Source of the DNA: Flavobacteriales bacterium UBA1494 | Lineage (GTDB): Bacteria > Bacteroidota > Bacteroidia > Flavobacteriales_E > Vicingaceae | Length of the DNA stretch: 64,000 nt | Assembly: GCA_905182175.1 (NCBI GenBank) | Contig: CAJJAT010000011.1 | Location: forward strand, 273,979 to 337,978 | Reading direction: 5' to 3' | Shown here: piece after piece, positions 22,924 through 32,436 of the stretch | Position numbering within the stretch: the stretch's first letter is position 1 | How the letters are laid out: every line of letters starts with the position of its first letter | The notes under the pieces: generated by a model | Database searches by the model: none | What the model was told of the DNA's origin: nothing | What the model saw: only the letters and a program-made list of their open reading frames with translations | Position numbers and translations under genes: made by a program

Positions 22924-23658
22924 ATGCATTTGACGTCAATATTAAGCTTCCTTTTACTTCTTGTGTTCAACCTACAATTTGTCTTGGCCCAAGAAACTTC
23001 GGGTACAGCAAGAATATATACGCAACCTGCACTAGCCGTTATTAAAGTTGATGGCAAATTTGTAGTCTATGGAAACGAGCTAAAGTTAGATAGTGGAATA
23101 CACGTTGTAGAAGCTTGGATTGAAGGGTATGCTTTTATTCAAAAGGAATTTAGATTATCAAAAGATGAGTTCAAAACTGTCAGAGTGAAACTATTGCGAT
23201 CAGAGGAGTATGTTCTTCACCGAAAAAAATTTCTACTGTATCGAACTCAAAAGAACATGCTTAGATATATACCCATTATGGCTTATACTGGATATGCCGC
23301 TATTAGCCTTAATAAATTAAGAGTGTTAAGTAACGATGCAGATAAAAATTACGCATTGGCAACAGAAGCCAAGACTAGCTACAATAATGGATTCTGGTTA
23401 AACGACATAGAAGAAAATAGATTCATTTATAACGAAAGTAAAGCAGCGTACGAGCAGAACATTAAAGACATAAATAAAAAGCGAACCGAGTTTGCCATAG
23501 TAACTGGGGGCGCTGCAATAATTGGGTTTCTAACTTGGAAAGCAGCATCCAAACTAGAAAAGCCAATTTTAAAAGACGAATCGCAAATGCACCGCTTTAC
23601 ATTTACTCCTATTATTTTGCCTACCACAAGTGGCGTTCATCTCGCTTATCGATTTTAA
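22924..23658 (+). CDS. Exported PEGA-domain protein
   Basis: This is a 244-residue protein. The signal peptide is residues 1-22 (LLVFNLQFVLAQ). Residues 25-95 form a PEGA-type surface domain (ARIYTQPALAVIKVDGKFV, YGNELKLDSGIHVVEAWIEG). The rest is mostly helical with one hydrophobic segment (FAIVTGGAAIIGFLTWKAA), possibly a membrane or amphipathic helix, ending in VHLAYRF. PEGA domains are thought to bind cell-surface polymers. It lies 41 bp after hemE and 2 bp before the lipoprotein gene at 23661, with which it probably forms a transcription unit. Its role is unknown. Confidence 0.6.
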   Translation: MHLTSILSFLLLLVFNLQFVLAQETSGTARIYTQPALAVIKVDGKFVVYGNELKLDSGIHVVEAWIEGYAFIQKEFRLSKDEFKTVRVKLLRSEEYVLHRKKFLLYRTQKNMLRYIPIMAYTGYAAISLNKLRVLSNDADKNYALATEAKTSYNNGFWLNDIEENRFIYNESKAAYEQNIKDINKKRTEFAIVTGGAAIIGFLTWKAASKLEKPILKDESQMHRFTFTPIILPTTSGVHLAYRF

Positions 23659-23660
23659 TT

Positions 23661-24044
23661 ATGAAAAAGGTCGCTCTATTTTTAATAATTGGTCTGGTTG
23701 TTTTTTCTTGTAAAAAAGACAATGAATTAGACGACTCTGCTCTTGGCTTCAACCCCTACGAAAACCCTGTCAATCCTTATGTTACAGTGGTGCAAAGCAC
23801 AGTAGTAAATTCAAACATTCTTATCCTTGATTTACAAATACATCGAGATAGAATTCCTGACAACGTTGACATGCGATTTGTGCAACAAGGAATAATAGAT
23901 CCATTTGGAGACACACTCGTCACAGCAAAAGAAAGAAACATCTTCGTTAGGAAAAACGAAACAGGACCAAGTACTTATAAAATAGGGCTTTACGATACTG
24001 AAAACAATAGAATAAGTACTCTTTTTGAATATACTTATCAGTAA
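23661..24044 (+). CDS. Small lipoprotein, function unknown
   Basis: This is a 127-residue protein with a clear lipobox (MKKVALFLIIGLVVFSCKKD): the ATG at 23661 lies directly after the PEGA gene, and I reject the longer in-frame upstream extension because it overlaps that gene. The mature part is strand-rich (VVQSTVVNSNILILDLQIH, TYKIGLYDTENN) and could be an immunoglobulin-like fold. I recognise no family. It is probably an outer-membrane lipoprotein that works with the PEGA protein before it. Confidence 0.55.
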   Translation: MKKVALFLIIGLVVFSCKKDNELDDSALGFNPYENPVNPYVTVVQSTVVNSNILILDLQIHRDRIPDNVDMRFVQQGIIDPFGDTLVTAKERNIFVRKNETGPSTYKIGLYDTENNRISTLFEYTYQ

Positions 24045-24226
24045 AGGATCAGCATTAGATCATTTACATTAATATACTCTCATTCTTATCTCCAGACAAC
24101 CTTTTTCCAAATCACTAGGTTCTATATTTGAAACCCGAACCTAATTAAAGTGACTTTAAACGAAGAAAACTTGATGGAGCACATGCGAAAAAATCGGCAT
24201 GCTCAAAAGAGTTTGGTTAATAAATC

Positions 24227-25516
24227 CTACTTCCCATACTTCCCATCGTACTTTTTCCACAATTCAATTTGAGGGTTGGTCAACTCAATTTGCTTGCCTT
24301 GAATAAAAGCTAACGTTACCTGATTTCCTCTCATGTCCAATGCGTCACCAGCTGAAATAAACAAGGTCGCGTATTTACCTTCTTCAATACTCCCAACTAC
24401 CTTATCAATTCCTAAAATTTTAGCGGTATTTAACGTAATCATACTCAGAGCAGCCTCCTTATCCACACCATAAGCTACAGCGGTACCAGCGTAGAAAGGT
24501 AAATTCCGAGTTCCCATTGCTTCCATTCTTCCTGAGTTTTCCAAACTTACCAGAATTCCTTTGTCTGCCAATATCTTTGGCATTTTATACGGTAAGTCCA
24601 CATCGTCGTCTTGGTTCATTGGTAAATCGTGTACCCTTCTTAAAATCACAGGAATTTTTCTATCTTTTAGTAAATCCGACAGCAACCAAGCGTCATACCC
24701 CCCAACTAATACGATCTCGAAATCATAGTCGTCGAAAAAGTAAATCGCATCCGTTATTTCTTGAACTCGGTTGGCATGAATAAAAACCTTCTTCTTTTTA
24801 GAAAAAACGGACTTCATTGACTCAAAGCGAATGTTTATTTCTAAGTGAAAATCTGCCTTATTATACGCTTCTGCTTCTTTAAAAAACTGCTTAATCTCTT
24901 CTACACTTTTAGCATACTTTTTTTCCCACTCTCCGTCCTTCTTTTTGTCAGAACCCATAGAAGTTTTTGCTGTTGGCCAATTGAGGTGAATGCCATTATC
25001 TTCTTTTAAAACAGCATCTTCCCAATTCCATCCGTCTAAATTAAAAATAGAAGAGGTTCCGGTGATTACTCCTCCAATAGGGGCTACTTCAGCTATTAAA
25101 ACACCATTCGTTCTTACTGTCGGAGTAATTCTAGATTCTGTATTGTATGCAATTAAACTTCGTACATGGGGCTTAAACTGTCCTACTTCTTGTTGATCTC
25201 GACTTGCTCTTACAGCACTAATCTCCACCAAACCCAACCGACTGTTAGGTGCAATAAATCCCGGGTACAAGTGCTTTCCGTCACAGTGAATTACTTTATC
25301 GTATTTCGTGGAGTCCATTCGAATATCAATGGCCGACAGAACCATGTTAATTTTACCGTCCACAAAGCCAACTGCAGAATTGGGAATTATTTTGCCGTTT
25401 CCTACATGCGCCTTAGCACCCAACAACAAAACAGACTGACTTTGAGCTGCGGCAGGTGTTTGAGCTGTTGCTGAAAACCCTAGAAGGCAAGCTATTATTA
25501 CTAGTAAGTTCTTCAT
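24227..25516 (-). CDS. Secreted amidohydrolase-family protein with a degenerate metal site
   Basis: This is a 429-residue protein with signal peptide MKNLLVIIACLLGFSATAQ; the ATG is at 25514-25516, and an upstream in-frame Met is rejected because it precedes the signal peptide. The fold matches imidazolonepropionase-like amidohydrolases: the N-terminal strand domain ILLGAKAHVGNG, the core barrel, and the C-terminal SMITLNTAKILGIDKVVGSI. At the first metal position, where active members have GFIDxHxH, this protein reads YPGFIAPNSRLGL, so both histidines are missing. It is probably not catalytic on its own. It follows the larger amidohydrolase gene by one base, so the two very likely act as partners. 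Confidence 0.72.
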   Translation of the reverse strand: MKNLLVIIACLLGFSATAQTPAAAQSQSVLLLGAKAHVGNGKIIPNSAVGFVDGKINMVLSAIDIRMDSTKYDKVIHCDGKHLYPGFIAPNSRLGLVEISAVRASRDQQEVGQFKPHVRSLIAYNTESRITPTVRTNGVLIAEVAPIGGVITGTSSIFNLDGWNWEDAVLKEDNGIHLNWPTAKTSMGSDKKKDGEWEKKYAKSVEEIKQFFKEAEAYNKADFHLEINIRFESMKSVFSKKKKVFIHANRVQEITDAIYFFDDYDFEIVLVGGYDAWLLSDLLKDRKIPVILRRVHDLPMNQDDDVDLPYKMPKILADKGILVSLENSGRMEAMGTRNLPFYAGTAVAYGVDKEAALSMITLNTAKILGIDKVVGSIEEGKYATLFISAGDALDMRGNQVTLAFIQGKQIELTNPQIELWKKYDGKYGK

Positions 25517-25517
25517 C

Positions 25518-28500
25518 TTATTCTTCCAAGGTATCACATTCGTACAACATTTTCTTCTCTTTTTTAATCGGTTGCGTTGGCTTTCCAGCTTTCTTCTCCT
25601 TCATCATTTTTGCAATCAATCGCTCGCGTTCAGCTTGCACTTTTTTTCGCAACTCTACATCTCGACTGGCATCGTAATATGGCATTCCATCAATATACGT
25701 TGTCACCACTTTGGCATAAATGGAGAGAGGATTATCAGTCCACAACACCAGGTCAGCATCTTTCCCTTTCTTGATACTTCCTATTCGATCATCTAAATGC
25801 AACATTTTAGCAGGATTTAAAGTGACAAATTTCCACGCTTCCACTTCTGAAACACCTCCATACTTTACTGCTTTTGCAGCCTCTTGATTTAACCTTCTAC
25901 CCATCTCTGCATCGTCAGAATTAAAGCCCGTTAGTACTCCTTGCTTGTGCATAATAGCACCATTGTATGGAATAGCATCGTTTACTTCAAACTTGTACGC
26001 CCACCAATCAGAAAAAGTAGAACCAGCAGCCCCATGCTCTCTCAGTTTATCTGCAACCTTGTACCCTTCCAAAACATGGGTAAAAGTGTTTATCCTAAAT
26101 TCCATTGAGTCTGCTACGTGCATTAACATATTAATCTCGGACTGAATGTAGGAATGGCAGGTTACAAATCGCTGGCTATCTAGTATCTGCGAAAGCACAT
26201 CTAACTCAATGTCAAACCTTGGCGCAAAACTTTTAGATTGATCTCTCTTGCTTTTAGCGTTAAATAAGGTCCAATTCGACTGGTACTCCTTCGCCCTTAA
26301 GAAGGCATCGTAATACACTTGCTCAACCCCCATTCTTGTCTGCGGAAAACGGACGGTATTAAAATCTCCCCAATTCGACTGCTTCACATTTTCTCCCAGT
26401 GCAAATTTTATAAATCCATCCGCTCCTTCCACCTTCATTTTTTCAGGAGATTTACCCCAACGTAATTTGATCAGTGCCGATTGTCCCCCAATAGGATTAG
26501 CAGAACCATGCAACAGTTGAGAAGTTGTTACACCTCCTGACAATTGACGGTAAATGTTAATGTCATCAGAATTTACAACATCTGAAATACTTACTTCGGC
26601 AGTAACAGCCTGCCCTGACTCATTTACTCCGTTGTTAATAGCGATGTGCGAATGTTCATCAATAATTCCGGAAGTTAGGTGTAAATCAGTCGCATCTATT
26701 TCTCGAAAGCTACCGCCCATTTTGGGAAACATCACTTCCATGTTGATTTTATACCCTACCATCTCAATTTTGCCATTGACCACAAAAACATCGTGATTTC
26801 TTAAAACACCTTCCGTCTCATTGGTCCAGACCGTAGCATTTTTAAACAAAAGATTTTCGGTTGTAGAAGGAATGCTGTCCTCCCAACCAAAAGCCATGTT
26901 CGGATAAAACACACTTCCATTTATTTCTTCTTTCTCAATTTTTGTAGTGTCTGTTTTTGGTGTTTCTTTCGATTCGTCGCTATTTGTCTTTTTAATAGCA
27001 GCCCAGTCTTTCCATACACCACCAACCAGGGTTTTACCACTCCAAATTCTGCTCTGAGAATCACTAACACTTCCACTTAACCGATACAATTTTTCATTCA
27101 TTGTAAAACTTAAGTTGATTCGATTATTTTCAAGCTTCACCTTTGCATCTATCTTTTCTTTCGTGTTTTTCTTCGCCACTTTGCCTATCATGGAATTACC
27201 TTCTCCTGTTAGTGTCAAGTCAAATTGCTCGTTTTTATTAATATTCAAACTATAATCCCCGGCATACTCGAAGAAACTCAACGGTTCATAACTATGCTCG
27301 ATTCCGTTCACCCAGTTAGAGTGCAACTTTGTTTTTTCTTGAAAAACAGTGTCAGAAAGAATAATAAAATTTGCCAGCTTACCTTTATCCAGTGTGCCCA
27401 TCATTTTTGAAGCACCTATTAACTTGGCAGGGATTTCAGTTAGACTTTGAACGGCTGCATCTCTACTTAATCCCTGCTCAATCGCTTTTTCTAAATTTGC
27501 AAAAAACTCCTTTTCAGTTTTTAATCCATCCGATGTTATTGCAAATTCAACTCCCGCATTGCTCAGGTAACTCAAGTTTTGTGGTGCTAGTTCCCAATCC
27601 TTCATTTTAGAAAGAGGCAGTCGAATAGTCGTAAAAGGGTCACTTACATCATACGCCTTTGGGAATTTAATTGGAACAATTAAAGCCGCTTCTGTGGCTT
27701 TAATCTCTTGCATTCGCTTGTACTCTGTACCATCTCCTTTTAAAATAAATTGGAACCCAAATTCATCCCCAATTTTATCAGCTCTAAGCTGTGAAAGAGT
27801 TCCGTAAGCATCAAAAATTTTTGGCAAGCCTTTTGTTTCTTCAATAGCCGCTAGACTTCGATTGTATTCAGTTCTCTCCCTATTATCGACGTACCACTTC
27901 GCGTCAAAATGTACTTGCCTAATCAGTGCAATCATACCTATTAGCGAGGAAGGGTAACTTTGTTTTGAACTCCCTTTATTAAAAGAATACTGACTTGCAC
28001 TTTCCGCTTGAAGTACCTTAAAATTATCTCCATCATTTAACGCAACTAGTGCAGACGTTCCCCGTAATAATCCATCGTGCTGGTGTGTTAAAACCGTTCC
28101 AAATCCCATTTTTCGATACTTGTCAGCATCTTCCTTTTTTGGTCCTACCTCATCGGCAGCTTTTGTTTCTGGCCTAACAGCTTGATTCCAATAAAAAATT
28201 GACTCTTTCTTCGATTCTATTTGTGGTTTCTGCCCTCTGCTACTGCCAACATTTTTAACAGGTTCTAATCCATATTGAGTATGTAAATCAATGAACGAAG
28301 GATAAATAAATTTTCCTTTTGCATCGATTACAAGTGTATTAGCAGGTAAGATTACAGCAGTTCCAACTGCTACAACCTTTTCATTTTGGATCAATAACGT
28401 TGCGTTTTGCAATAGCTGTCCACTTTTTACATGAATGGTGGCATTGGTTATCGCAGTGTAGTGATTTTTAACATTTTTGGTTCCGTTCACCGGCTTCCAA

Positions 28501-28559
28501 GTTTGCGAAGAAGCTCCAAAAAAAGAGAGCACTAAAAGAGAAAGAAGTATTTTTTGCAT
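25518..28559 (-). CDS. Large secreted amidohydrolase with two tandem amidohydrolase modules
   Basis: This is a 1013-residue exported protein (signal MQKILLSLLVLSFFGASSQ). I place the start at CAT 28557-28559; the longer open frame upstream has no signal peptide. Module 1 (about 20-480) and module 2 (about 590-1013) each have an amidohydrolase layout. In module 1 the metal motif is FIDLHTQYG, where the second histidine is replaced by Gln, so it is likely inactive. Module 2 has an intact IIDEHSHIA, plus VTCHSY, FTHVLEG and GFNSDDAEM at the expected metal and catalytic places. Relatives in Bacteroidetes are predicted metal-dependent hydrolases of peptide- or imide-like substrates. It is the first gene of a two-gene operon with the shorter protein. 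Confidence 0.8.
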   Translation of the reverse strand: MQKILLSLLVLSFFGASSQTWKPVNGTKNVKNHYTAITNATIHVKSGQLLQNATLLIQNEKVVAVGTAVILPANTLVIDAKGKFIYPSFIDLHTQYGLEPVKNVGSSRGQKPQIESKKESIFYWNQAVRPETKAADEVGPKKEDADKYRKMGFGTVLTHQHDGLLRGTSALVALNDGDNFKVLQAESASQYSFNKGSSKQSYPSSLIGMIALIRQVHFDAKWYVDNRERTEYNRSLAAIEETKGLPKIFDAYGTLSQLRADKIGDEFGFQFILKGDGTEYKRMQEIKATEAALIVPIKFPKAYDVSDPFTTIRLPLSKMKDWELAPQNLSYLSNAGVEFAITSDGLKTEKEFFANLEKAIEQGLSRDAAVQSLTEIPAKLIGASKMMGTLDKGKLANFIILSDTVFQEKTKLHSNWVNGIEHSYEPLSFFEYAGDYSLNINKNEQFDLTLTGEGNSMIGKVAKKNTKEKIDAKVKLENNRINLSFTMNEKLYRLSGSVSDSQSRIWSGKTLVGGVWKDWAAIKKTNSDESKETPKTDTTKIEKEEINGSVFYPNMAFGWEDSIPSTTENLLFKNATVWTNETEGVLRNHDVFVVNGKIEMVGYKINMEVMFPKMGGSFREIDATDLHLTSGIIDEHSHIAINNGVNESGQAVTAEVSISDVVNSDDINIYRQLSGGVTTSQLLHGSANPIGGQSALIKLRWGKSPEKMKVEGADGFIKFALGENVKQSNWGDFNTVRFPQTRMGVEQVYYDAFLRAKEYQSNWTLFNAKSKRDQSKSFAPRFDIELDVLSQILDSQRFVTCHSYIQSEINMLMHVADSMEFRINTFTHVLEGYKVADKLREHGAAGSTFSDWWAYKFEVNDAIPYNGAIMHKQGVLTGFNSDDAEMGRRLNQEAAKAVKYGGVSEVEAWKFVTLNPAKMLHLDDRIGSIKKGKDADLVLWTDNPLSIYAKVVTTYIDGMPYYDASRDVELRKKVQAERERLIAKMMKEKKAGKPTQPIKKEKKMLYECDTLEE

Positions 28560-28642
28560 ATATTTCGGCCAAAACTCAAAAATAAAGAAAACAAGCCGCC
28601 ATCGTAAAGATTTGGTTTTATACATTTACAAAAATTATACCC

Positions 28643-29104
28643 ATGGAAACAGGATTAACCCATCTGCATAACCTACTTCGATACGCAATCGTTATATTTT
28701 TAATTATCAACGTTGTGAAGTCTTTTTTAGGCTGGTTTGGTAAAAAGGAATATACAGCAGGTGACAATAAGTTGAGTTTGTTCTTATTCATAACTGCGCA
28801 CTTGCAACTAGTTATTGGGTTAGTGTTGTACTTTATTAGTGACATTGTTCAGGGCTATAAGGCGATGCCAATGATTGATATTATGAAAGACTCAGTAGCT
28901 CGTTTCTGGGTTGTTGAACACATGCTTTCTATGATTGTTGGAATTGTAATCATCACCTTGGGTAGAATTATGGCGAAAAAAGCTAAAACTGATGGAGCAA
29001 AATTCAGAAGACAGGCCATTTACTTTACGCTCGCCATGGTAATAATTTTCGCTGCTATCCCTTGGCCTTGGGCTGTTGCAGGAATCGCTAGGCCGTGGTT
29101 TTAA
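28643..29104 (+). CDS. Four-helix membrane protein, cytochrome b-like
   Basis: This is a 153-residue protein with four predicted helices (YAIVIFLIINVVKSFLGWF, LSLFLFITAHLQLVIGLVLYF, MLSMIVGIVIITLGRIM, ALVIIFAAIPWPWAVAG region). Histidines sit near helix ends: THLHNLLR before helix 1, TAHLQL in helix 2 and VVEHMLS before helix 3, which could ligate heme. Close relatives in Flavobacteria are called cytochrome B, but I know of no biochemical proof. It lies between the divergent amidohydrolase operon and hflX, 14 bp before hflX, and may be co-transcribed with it. Confidence 0.65.
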   Translation: METGLTHLHNLLRYAIVIFLIINVVKSFLGWFGKKEYTAGDNKLSLFLFITAHLQLVIGLVLYFISDIVQGYKAMPMIDIMKDSVARFWVVEHMLSMIVGIVIITLGRIMAKKAKTDGAKFRRQAIYFTLAMVIIFAAIPWPWAVAGIARPWF

Positions 29105-29118
29105 TCTTAAATTAATAT

Positions 29119-30306
29119 ATGCATCACACTTTAGATCAGGAAATTGAAACAGCAGTTCTTATCGGCGTAATCACGCAAGAACAGAGAGAAGATCAAGTTG
29201 AGGAATATTTAGATGAATTGGCCTTTCTTGCTGAAACAGCGGGGGCTCAAACGGTGAAACGTTTTACTCAGAAGTTAGCCAAATCGCACCCCAAAACCTT
29301 TGTTGGAACAGGAAAACTACAAGAAATTGTAAGCTACGTGAATCAGGAGAAAATTGGAATGGTAATTTTTGATGATGAACTTTCTCCATCTCAAACGAGA
29401 AACATTGAAAATGCTTTTAATGAAACTAAAGTTTTAGATAGAAGTAAACTGATCTTAGACATTTTTGCAAAAAGAGCCCGGACCGCCGCCGCCAAAACTC
29501 AAGTAGAATTAGCTCAATACGAGTATCTTTTACCTCGATTAACTCGAATGTGGACACACCTTTCTCGACAAAAAGGTGGGATTGGAATGAGAGGTCCTGG
29601 CGAAACGGAAATTGAAACAGATAGAAGAATTATACGCGATAAAATTGCGCTACTAAAAACCAAATTAAGTAAGATTGATAAGCAAAAGGCCACCCAACGA
29701 AAAGGTCGAGAGCAAATGATTCGAGCCGCGTTGGTTGGGTATACCAATGTTGGAAAGTCTACGTTAATGAATTTGCTTTCAAAGTCAGATGTGTTTGCTG
29801 AAAACAAATTATTTGCAACGTTAGACACTACTGTCCGAAAAATTGTCGTGGGTAATTTGCCTTTTCTATTAACCGATACGGTTGGGTTTATTCGCAAGCT
29901 TCCGCATCACTTGGTAGACTCTTTTAAATCTACCTTAGATGAAGTTAGAGAGGCTGATGTTTTGCTGCATGTAGTCGATATCTCGCATGCTCAATTCGAA
30001 GATCAAATTGCGACTGTGAACCAAACCTTGCAAGATTTAGGGGCAAAAGACAAGCCCACCATTATGATTTTTAACAAGGTGGATGCATTTACTTACGTGA
30101 AGAAAGACGAGGATGACTTAACTCCTGAGACCAAAGAAAACATGAGTTTGGAAGATTTAAAAAACACCTTTATGGCGACGGAAAACTATCCTGCCATTTT
30201 TATTTCTGCTCAAGAAAGAATCAATTACGAAGAACTTCGAGAAATGCTTTACGATCAAATTCATGCACTTCACTTGAAGATTTATCCACACAGATTATTG
30301 TATTAA
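29119..30306 (+). CDS. hflX: Ribosome-rescue GTPase HflX
   Basis: This is a 395-residue cytoplasmic GTPase. It has an N-terminal HflX nucleotide-binding-like domain (FVGTGKLQEI, VIFDDELSPSQTRNIE) and a linker with RLTRMWTHLSRQKGG and GIGMRGPGETEIETDRR. The G domain follows, with G1 GYTNVGKST (207-215), G3 DTVGFI and G4 NKVD. HflX splits stalled or heat-damaged ribosomes. The order of domains and the length are normal. It is preceded closely by the cytochrome-b-like gene. Downstream is the promoter region of an AAA_14 ATPase with a duplicated segment. Confidence 0.95.
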   Translation: MHHTLDQEIETAVLIGVITQEQREDQVEEYLDELAFLAETAGAQTVKRFTQKLAKSHPKTFVGTGKLQEIVSYVNQEKIGMVIFDDELSPSQTRNIENAFNETKVLDRSKLILDIFAKRARTAAAKTQVELAQYEYLLPRLTRMWTHLSRQKGGIGMRGPGETEIETDRRIIRDKIALLKTKLSKIDKQKATQRKGREQMIRAALVGYTNVGKSTLMNLLSKSDVFAENKLFATLDTTVRKIVVGNLPFLLTDTVGFIRKLPHHLVDSFKSTLDEVREADVLLHVVDISHAQFEDQIATVNQTLQDLGAKDKPTIMIFNKVDAFTYVKKDEDDLTPETKENMSLEDLKNTFMATENYPAIFISAQERINYEELREMLYDQIHALHLKIYPHRLLY

Positions 30307-30335
30307 TAAAATTAAAACACTTAAAATCGCAGATT

Positions 30336-30387
30336 ACTATGTTTTTTTGCGATTACGTTCGCAAAATACTATGTTTTTTTGCGATTA
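30336..30387. repeat. 20-bp direct repeat in the promoter region of the AAA_14 ATPase
   Basis: ACTATGTTTTTTTGCGATTA occurs at 30336-30355 and at 30368-30387, 32 bp apart, with GCA or CGCA-rich flanks of similar kind. The second copy contains the likely -33 TTTG of the following promoter, so the repeat either duplicates a promoter element or is a pair of regulator sites. The T7 tract within each copy could also be prone to slippage. Confidence 0.6.
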
Positions 30388-30409
30388 TAATTTGAAAGCA
30401 GTACTTTTG
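30378..30409 (+). promoter_or_regulatory. Complete Bacteroidetes promoter (-33 TTTG, -7 TACTTTTG)
   Basis: TTTG at 30378-30381 and TACTTTTG at 30402-30409 are separated by 20 bases, the standard spacing. The ATG at 30414 is only five bases after the -7 box, so the transcript would be leaderless or nearly so. Confidence 0.62.
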
Positions 30410-30413
30410 ACGT

Positions 30414-31535
30414 ATGATTAATAGACTGCTAGAGGAAAATTTAACGCAAAGGCTTTTTAAAGGCAAGTCAATTATTGTGGTTGGTCCAAGGCAGGTAGGG
30501 AAAACCACTTTTCTCAAGTCGCTCATTAAAGGTCAGGAAAAAGTCTTGTGGTTCAATGCAGACAATCAAGATGTGCAAGAGTTATTCAACCAACCAAATT
30601 CTTTGGCTTTTAAAAAAGAATTCGGCAAAGCTAAAATTGTGATCATTGACGAAGCTCAGCGCATTAAAAACATAGGAGTAAAACTCAAGTTAATTACTGA
30701 TGAATTGCCCGAAATCCAACTGATTGTAACCGGATCTTCAGCCTTTGAACTCTCTAATGAAGTAAACGAACCACTAACCGGCAGGAAATGGGAATACAAC
30801 ATGTATCCACTTTCTTTTCAGGAAATGGTCAATCACCATGGATTACTAAACGAAAAACGGTTGTTAAATCACCGTTTAATTTATGGGTATTACCCAGACG
30901 TTGTAACGGCTAATGGAGATGAAAGAGAAACCTTAAGACAGCTATCTGACAGTTACTTGTACAAAGACTTATTCATTTGGAATAAAATTAATAAAAGTGA
31001 AAAGCTGGTCAAGCTATTGCAAGCGCTGGCCTTTCAAGTCGGCAATCAAGTTTCTTACAATGAACTGGGCAAAACGGTTGGATTAGACAACGAAACCATA
31101 GAATCTTACTTGCAAATGTTAGAGCAGTCGTTTGTTATTTTCCGATTAGGCTCATTTAACAGAAATTTGAGAACGGAGCTTAAAAAAAGTCGTAAAATAT
31201 ATTTTTACGATAATGGTATTCGGAATGCCTTAATTGCCAATTTTCAACCCATTAACCTCCGGTCAGATACCAGAGCTCTATGGGAAAACTTTCTAGTTTC
31301 AGAGCGTATGAAATACAACGATTACCGCAGACACTGGTACAACTGCTATTTTTGGAGAACCACAGCACAACAGGAAGTTGATTATTTAGAAGAAAGTGAC
31401 GGACAACTACGTGCCTTTGAATTTAAATGGAATACAAAGAAAAATAACCGCATTACCAAAACATTTACCAATGCGTACCCAGATGCAATTACAGCTATAA
31501 TTACACCTGATAATTATGTTGATTTTGTGAGTTAA
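30414..31535 (+). CDS. AAA_14/DUF4143 family ATPase
   Basis: This is a 373-residue protein of the AAA_14 plus DUF4143 family. The Walker A motif is GPRQVGKTT at about 24-32, the Walker B is KIVIIDEAQRI at about 74-84, and VTGSSAFEL is the sensor-like strand. The DUF4143 C-terminal domain contains QVSYNELGKTVGLDNETIES, a winged-helix-like part, and KIYFYDNGIRNALI, then EVDYLEESDG and FEFKW in the nuclease-like C-terminal segment. The role of these proteins is unsettled. They are widespread, of accessory type, and often variably present. It has its own promoter with a duplicated upstream element. The following gene is convergent. Confidence 0.85.
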   Translation: MINRLLEENLTQRLFKGKSIIVVGPRQVGKTTFLKSLIKGQEKVLWFNADNQDVQELFNQPNSLAFKKEFGKAKIVIIDEAQRIKNIGVKLKLITDELPEIQLIVTGSSAFELSNEVNEPLTGRKWEYNMYPLSFQEMVNHHGLLNEKRLLNHRLIYGYYPDVVTANGDERETLRQLSDSYLYKDLFIWNKINKSEKLVKLLQALAFQVGNQVSYNELGKTVGLDNETIESYLQMLEQSFVIFRLGSFNRNLRTELKKSRKIYFYDNGIRNALIANFQPINLRSDTRALWENFLVSERMKYNDYRRHWYNCYFWRTTAQQEVDYLEESDGQLRAFEFKWNTKKNNRITKTFTNAYPDAITAIITPDNYVDFVS

Positions 31536-31558
31536 AACCCGGATATCATTCACTTTAG

Positions 31559-32197
31559 TTACCACCGCGTAACCTTCAAATGATTCGCTCTTGATTCTTT
31601 GTATATCGATTGAATGTCCTCGGGAATCTCTCCGGAGAGCAGCCAATTCACATCAAATCCATTGTTAATGGCAGACTTCATTAAATAGTCGCTTTTCGAC
31701 AAATGACTCCCTAGTTCCTTTAGCCCATCAGAGAACTCGAAATGATAATCCTCGTCCATCTTATTGATCAATAAAATAATTTTAAATGCTCTAGCAATTA
31801 TCGAATCTGAAAATGTTCTAACTTCTGCCCATGACACTTTTTCAATACTCGTCCCAAAACCATTCAAAACCTTATTAATCAACAATAAATTCAAACTTGC
31901 ATTCCCGTATTTATCTTTGGTTATTTGCACATGCTCGTTAATTTCTCCACTTGCAAACCGCACATCCGCGTGAAGGTAACCGATAGAATAGAATTGCGTA
32001 TTCATCTGCTCTACCAGAAAGACAATTCTAGTTTCCAGTTTTTCTCGAAAATCTTCTGCACTCTCTGTGTTTACTAACTCAAAATGCAACCGATTGGCAA
32101 GGTTTGGGTCTTTTTTAAGCAATCGAAAAATCAACTTGTCCTTCTCCTTTTCAGGCAAGTGAGAAATTGCTTCTTTAAATTCAGCATCAAATTTCAT
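31559..32197 (-). CDS. Conserved Bacteroidetes-type hypothetical protein
   Basis: This is a 212-residue soluble protein with no signal peptide or membrane helix. The N-terminus (ISHLPEKEKDKLIFRLLKKD) looks helical and charged, the middle has GYLHADVRFASGEINEHV, and the C-terminus DVNWLLSGEIPEDIQSIYKE. I do not recognise a named family. It converges on the AAA_14 gene and ends 23 bp from it. Its start lies at the edge of the repeat-rich region, and codon usage and length suggest a real gene. Confidence 0.55.
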   Translation of the reverse strand: MKFDAEFKEAISHLPEKEKDKLIFRLLKKDPNLANRLHFELVNTESAEDFREKLETRIVFLVEQMNTQFYSIGYLHADVRFASGEINEHVQITKDKYGNASLNLLLINKVLNGFGTSIEKVSWAEVRTFSDSIIARAFKIILLINKMDEDYHFEFSDGLKELGSHLSKSDYLMKSAINNGFDVNWLLSGEIPEDIQSIYKESRANHLKVTRW

Positions 32198-32436
32198 ACG
32201 AGCGTTATTGTTCGTTCAAAGGTAATTAGAACAGAGTAAAGGTAATTGTAGTTCGTTGTCGTTTATCCTAAAAAATGTGATCTCAGTAATTCTTCTATTT
32301 GAATGACAGTTAAATTTCCCGCTTTTCAGCCGTCGTAGTTAAGATTAAGCTGAAGTTTATCTACACTTCCCTTCGACAAGCCAAGCACCAGCTTTAATAT
32401 TTCCTGAAAGAAGATAACGTAAAGGGAACAAAACTC

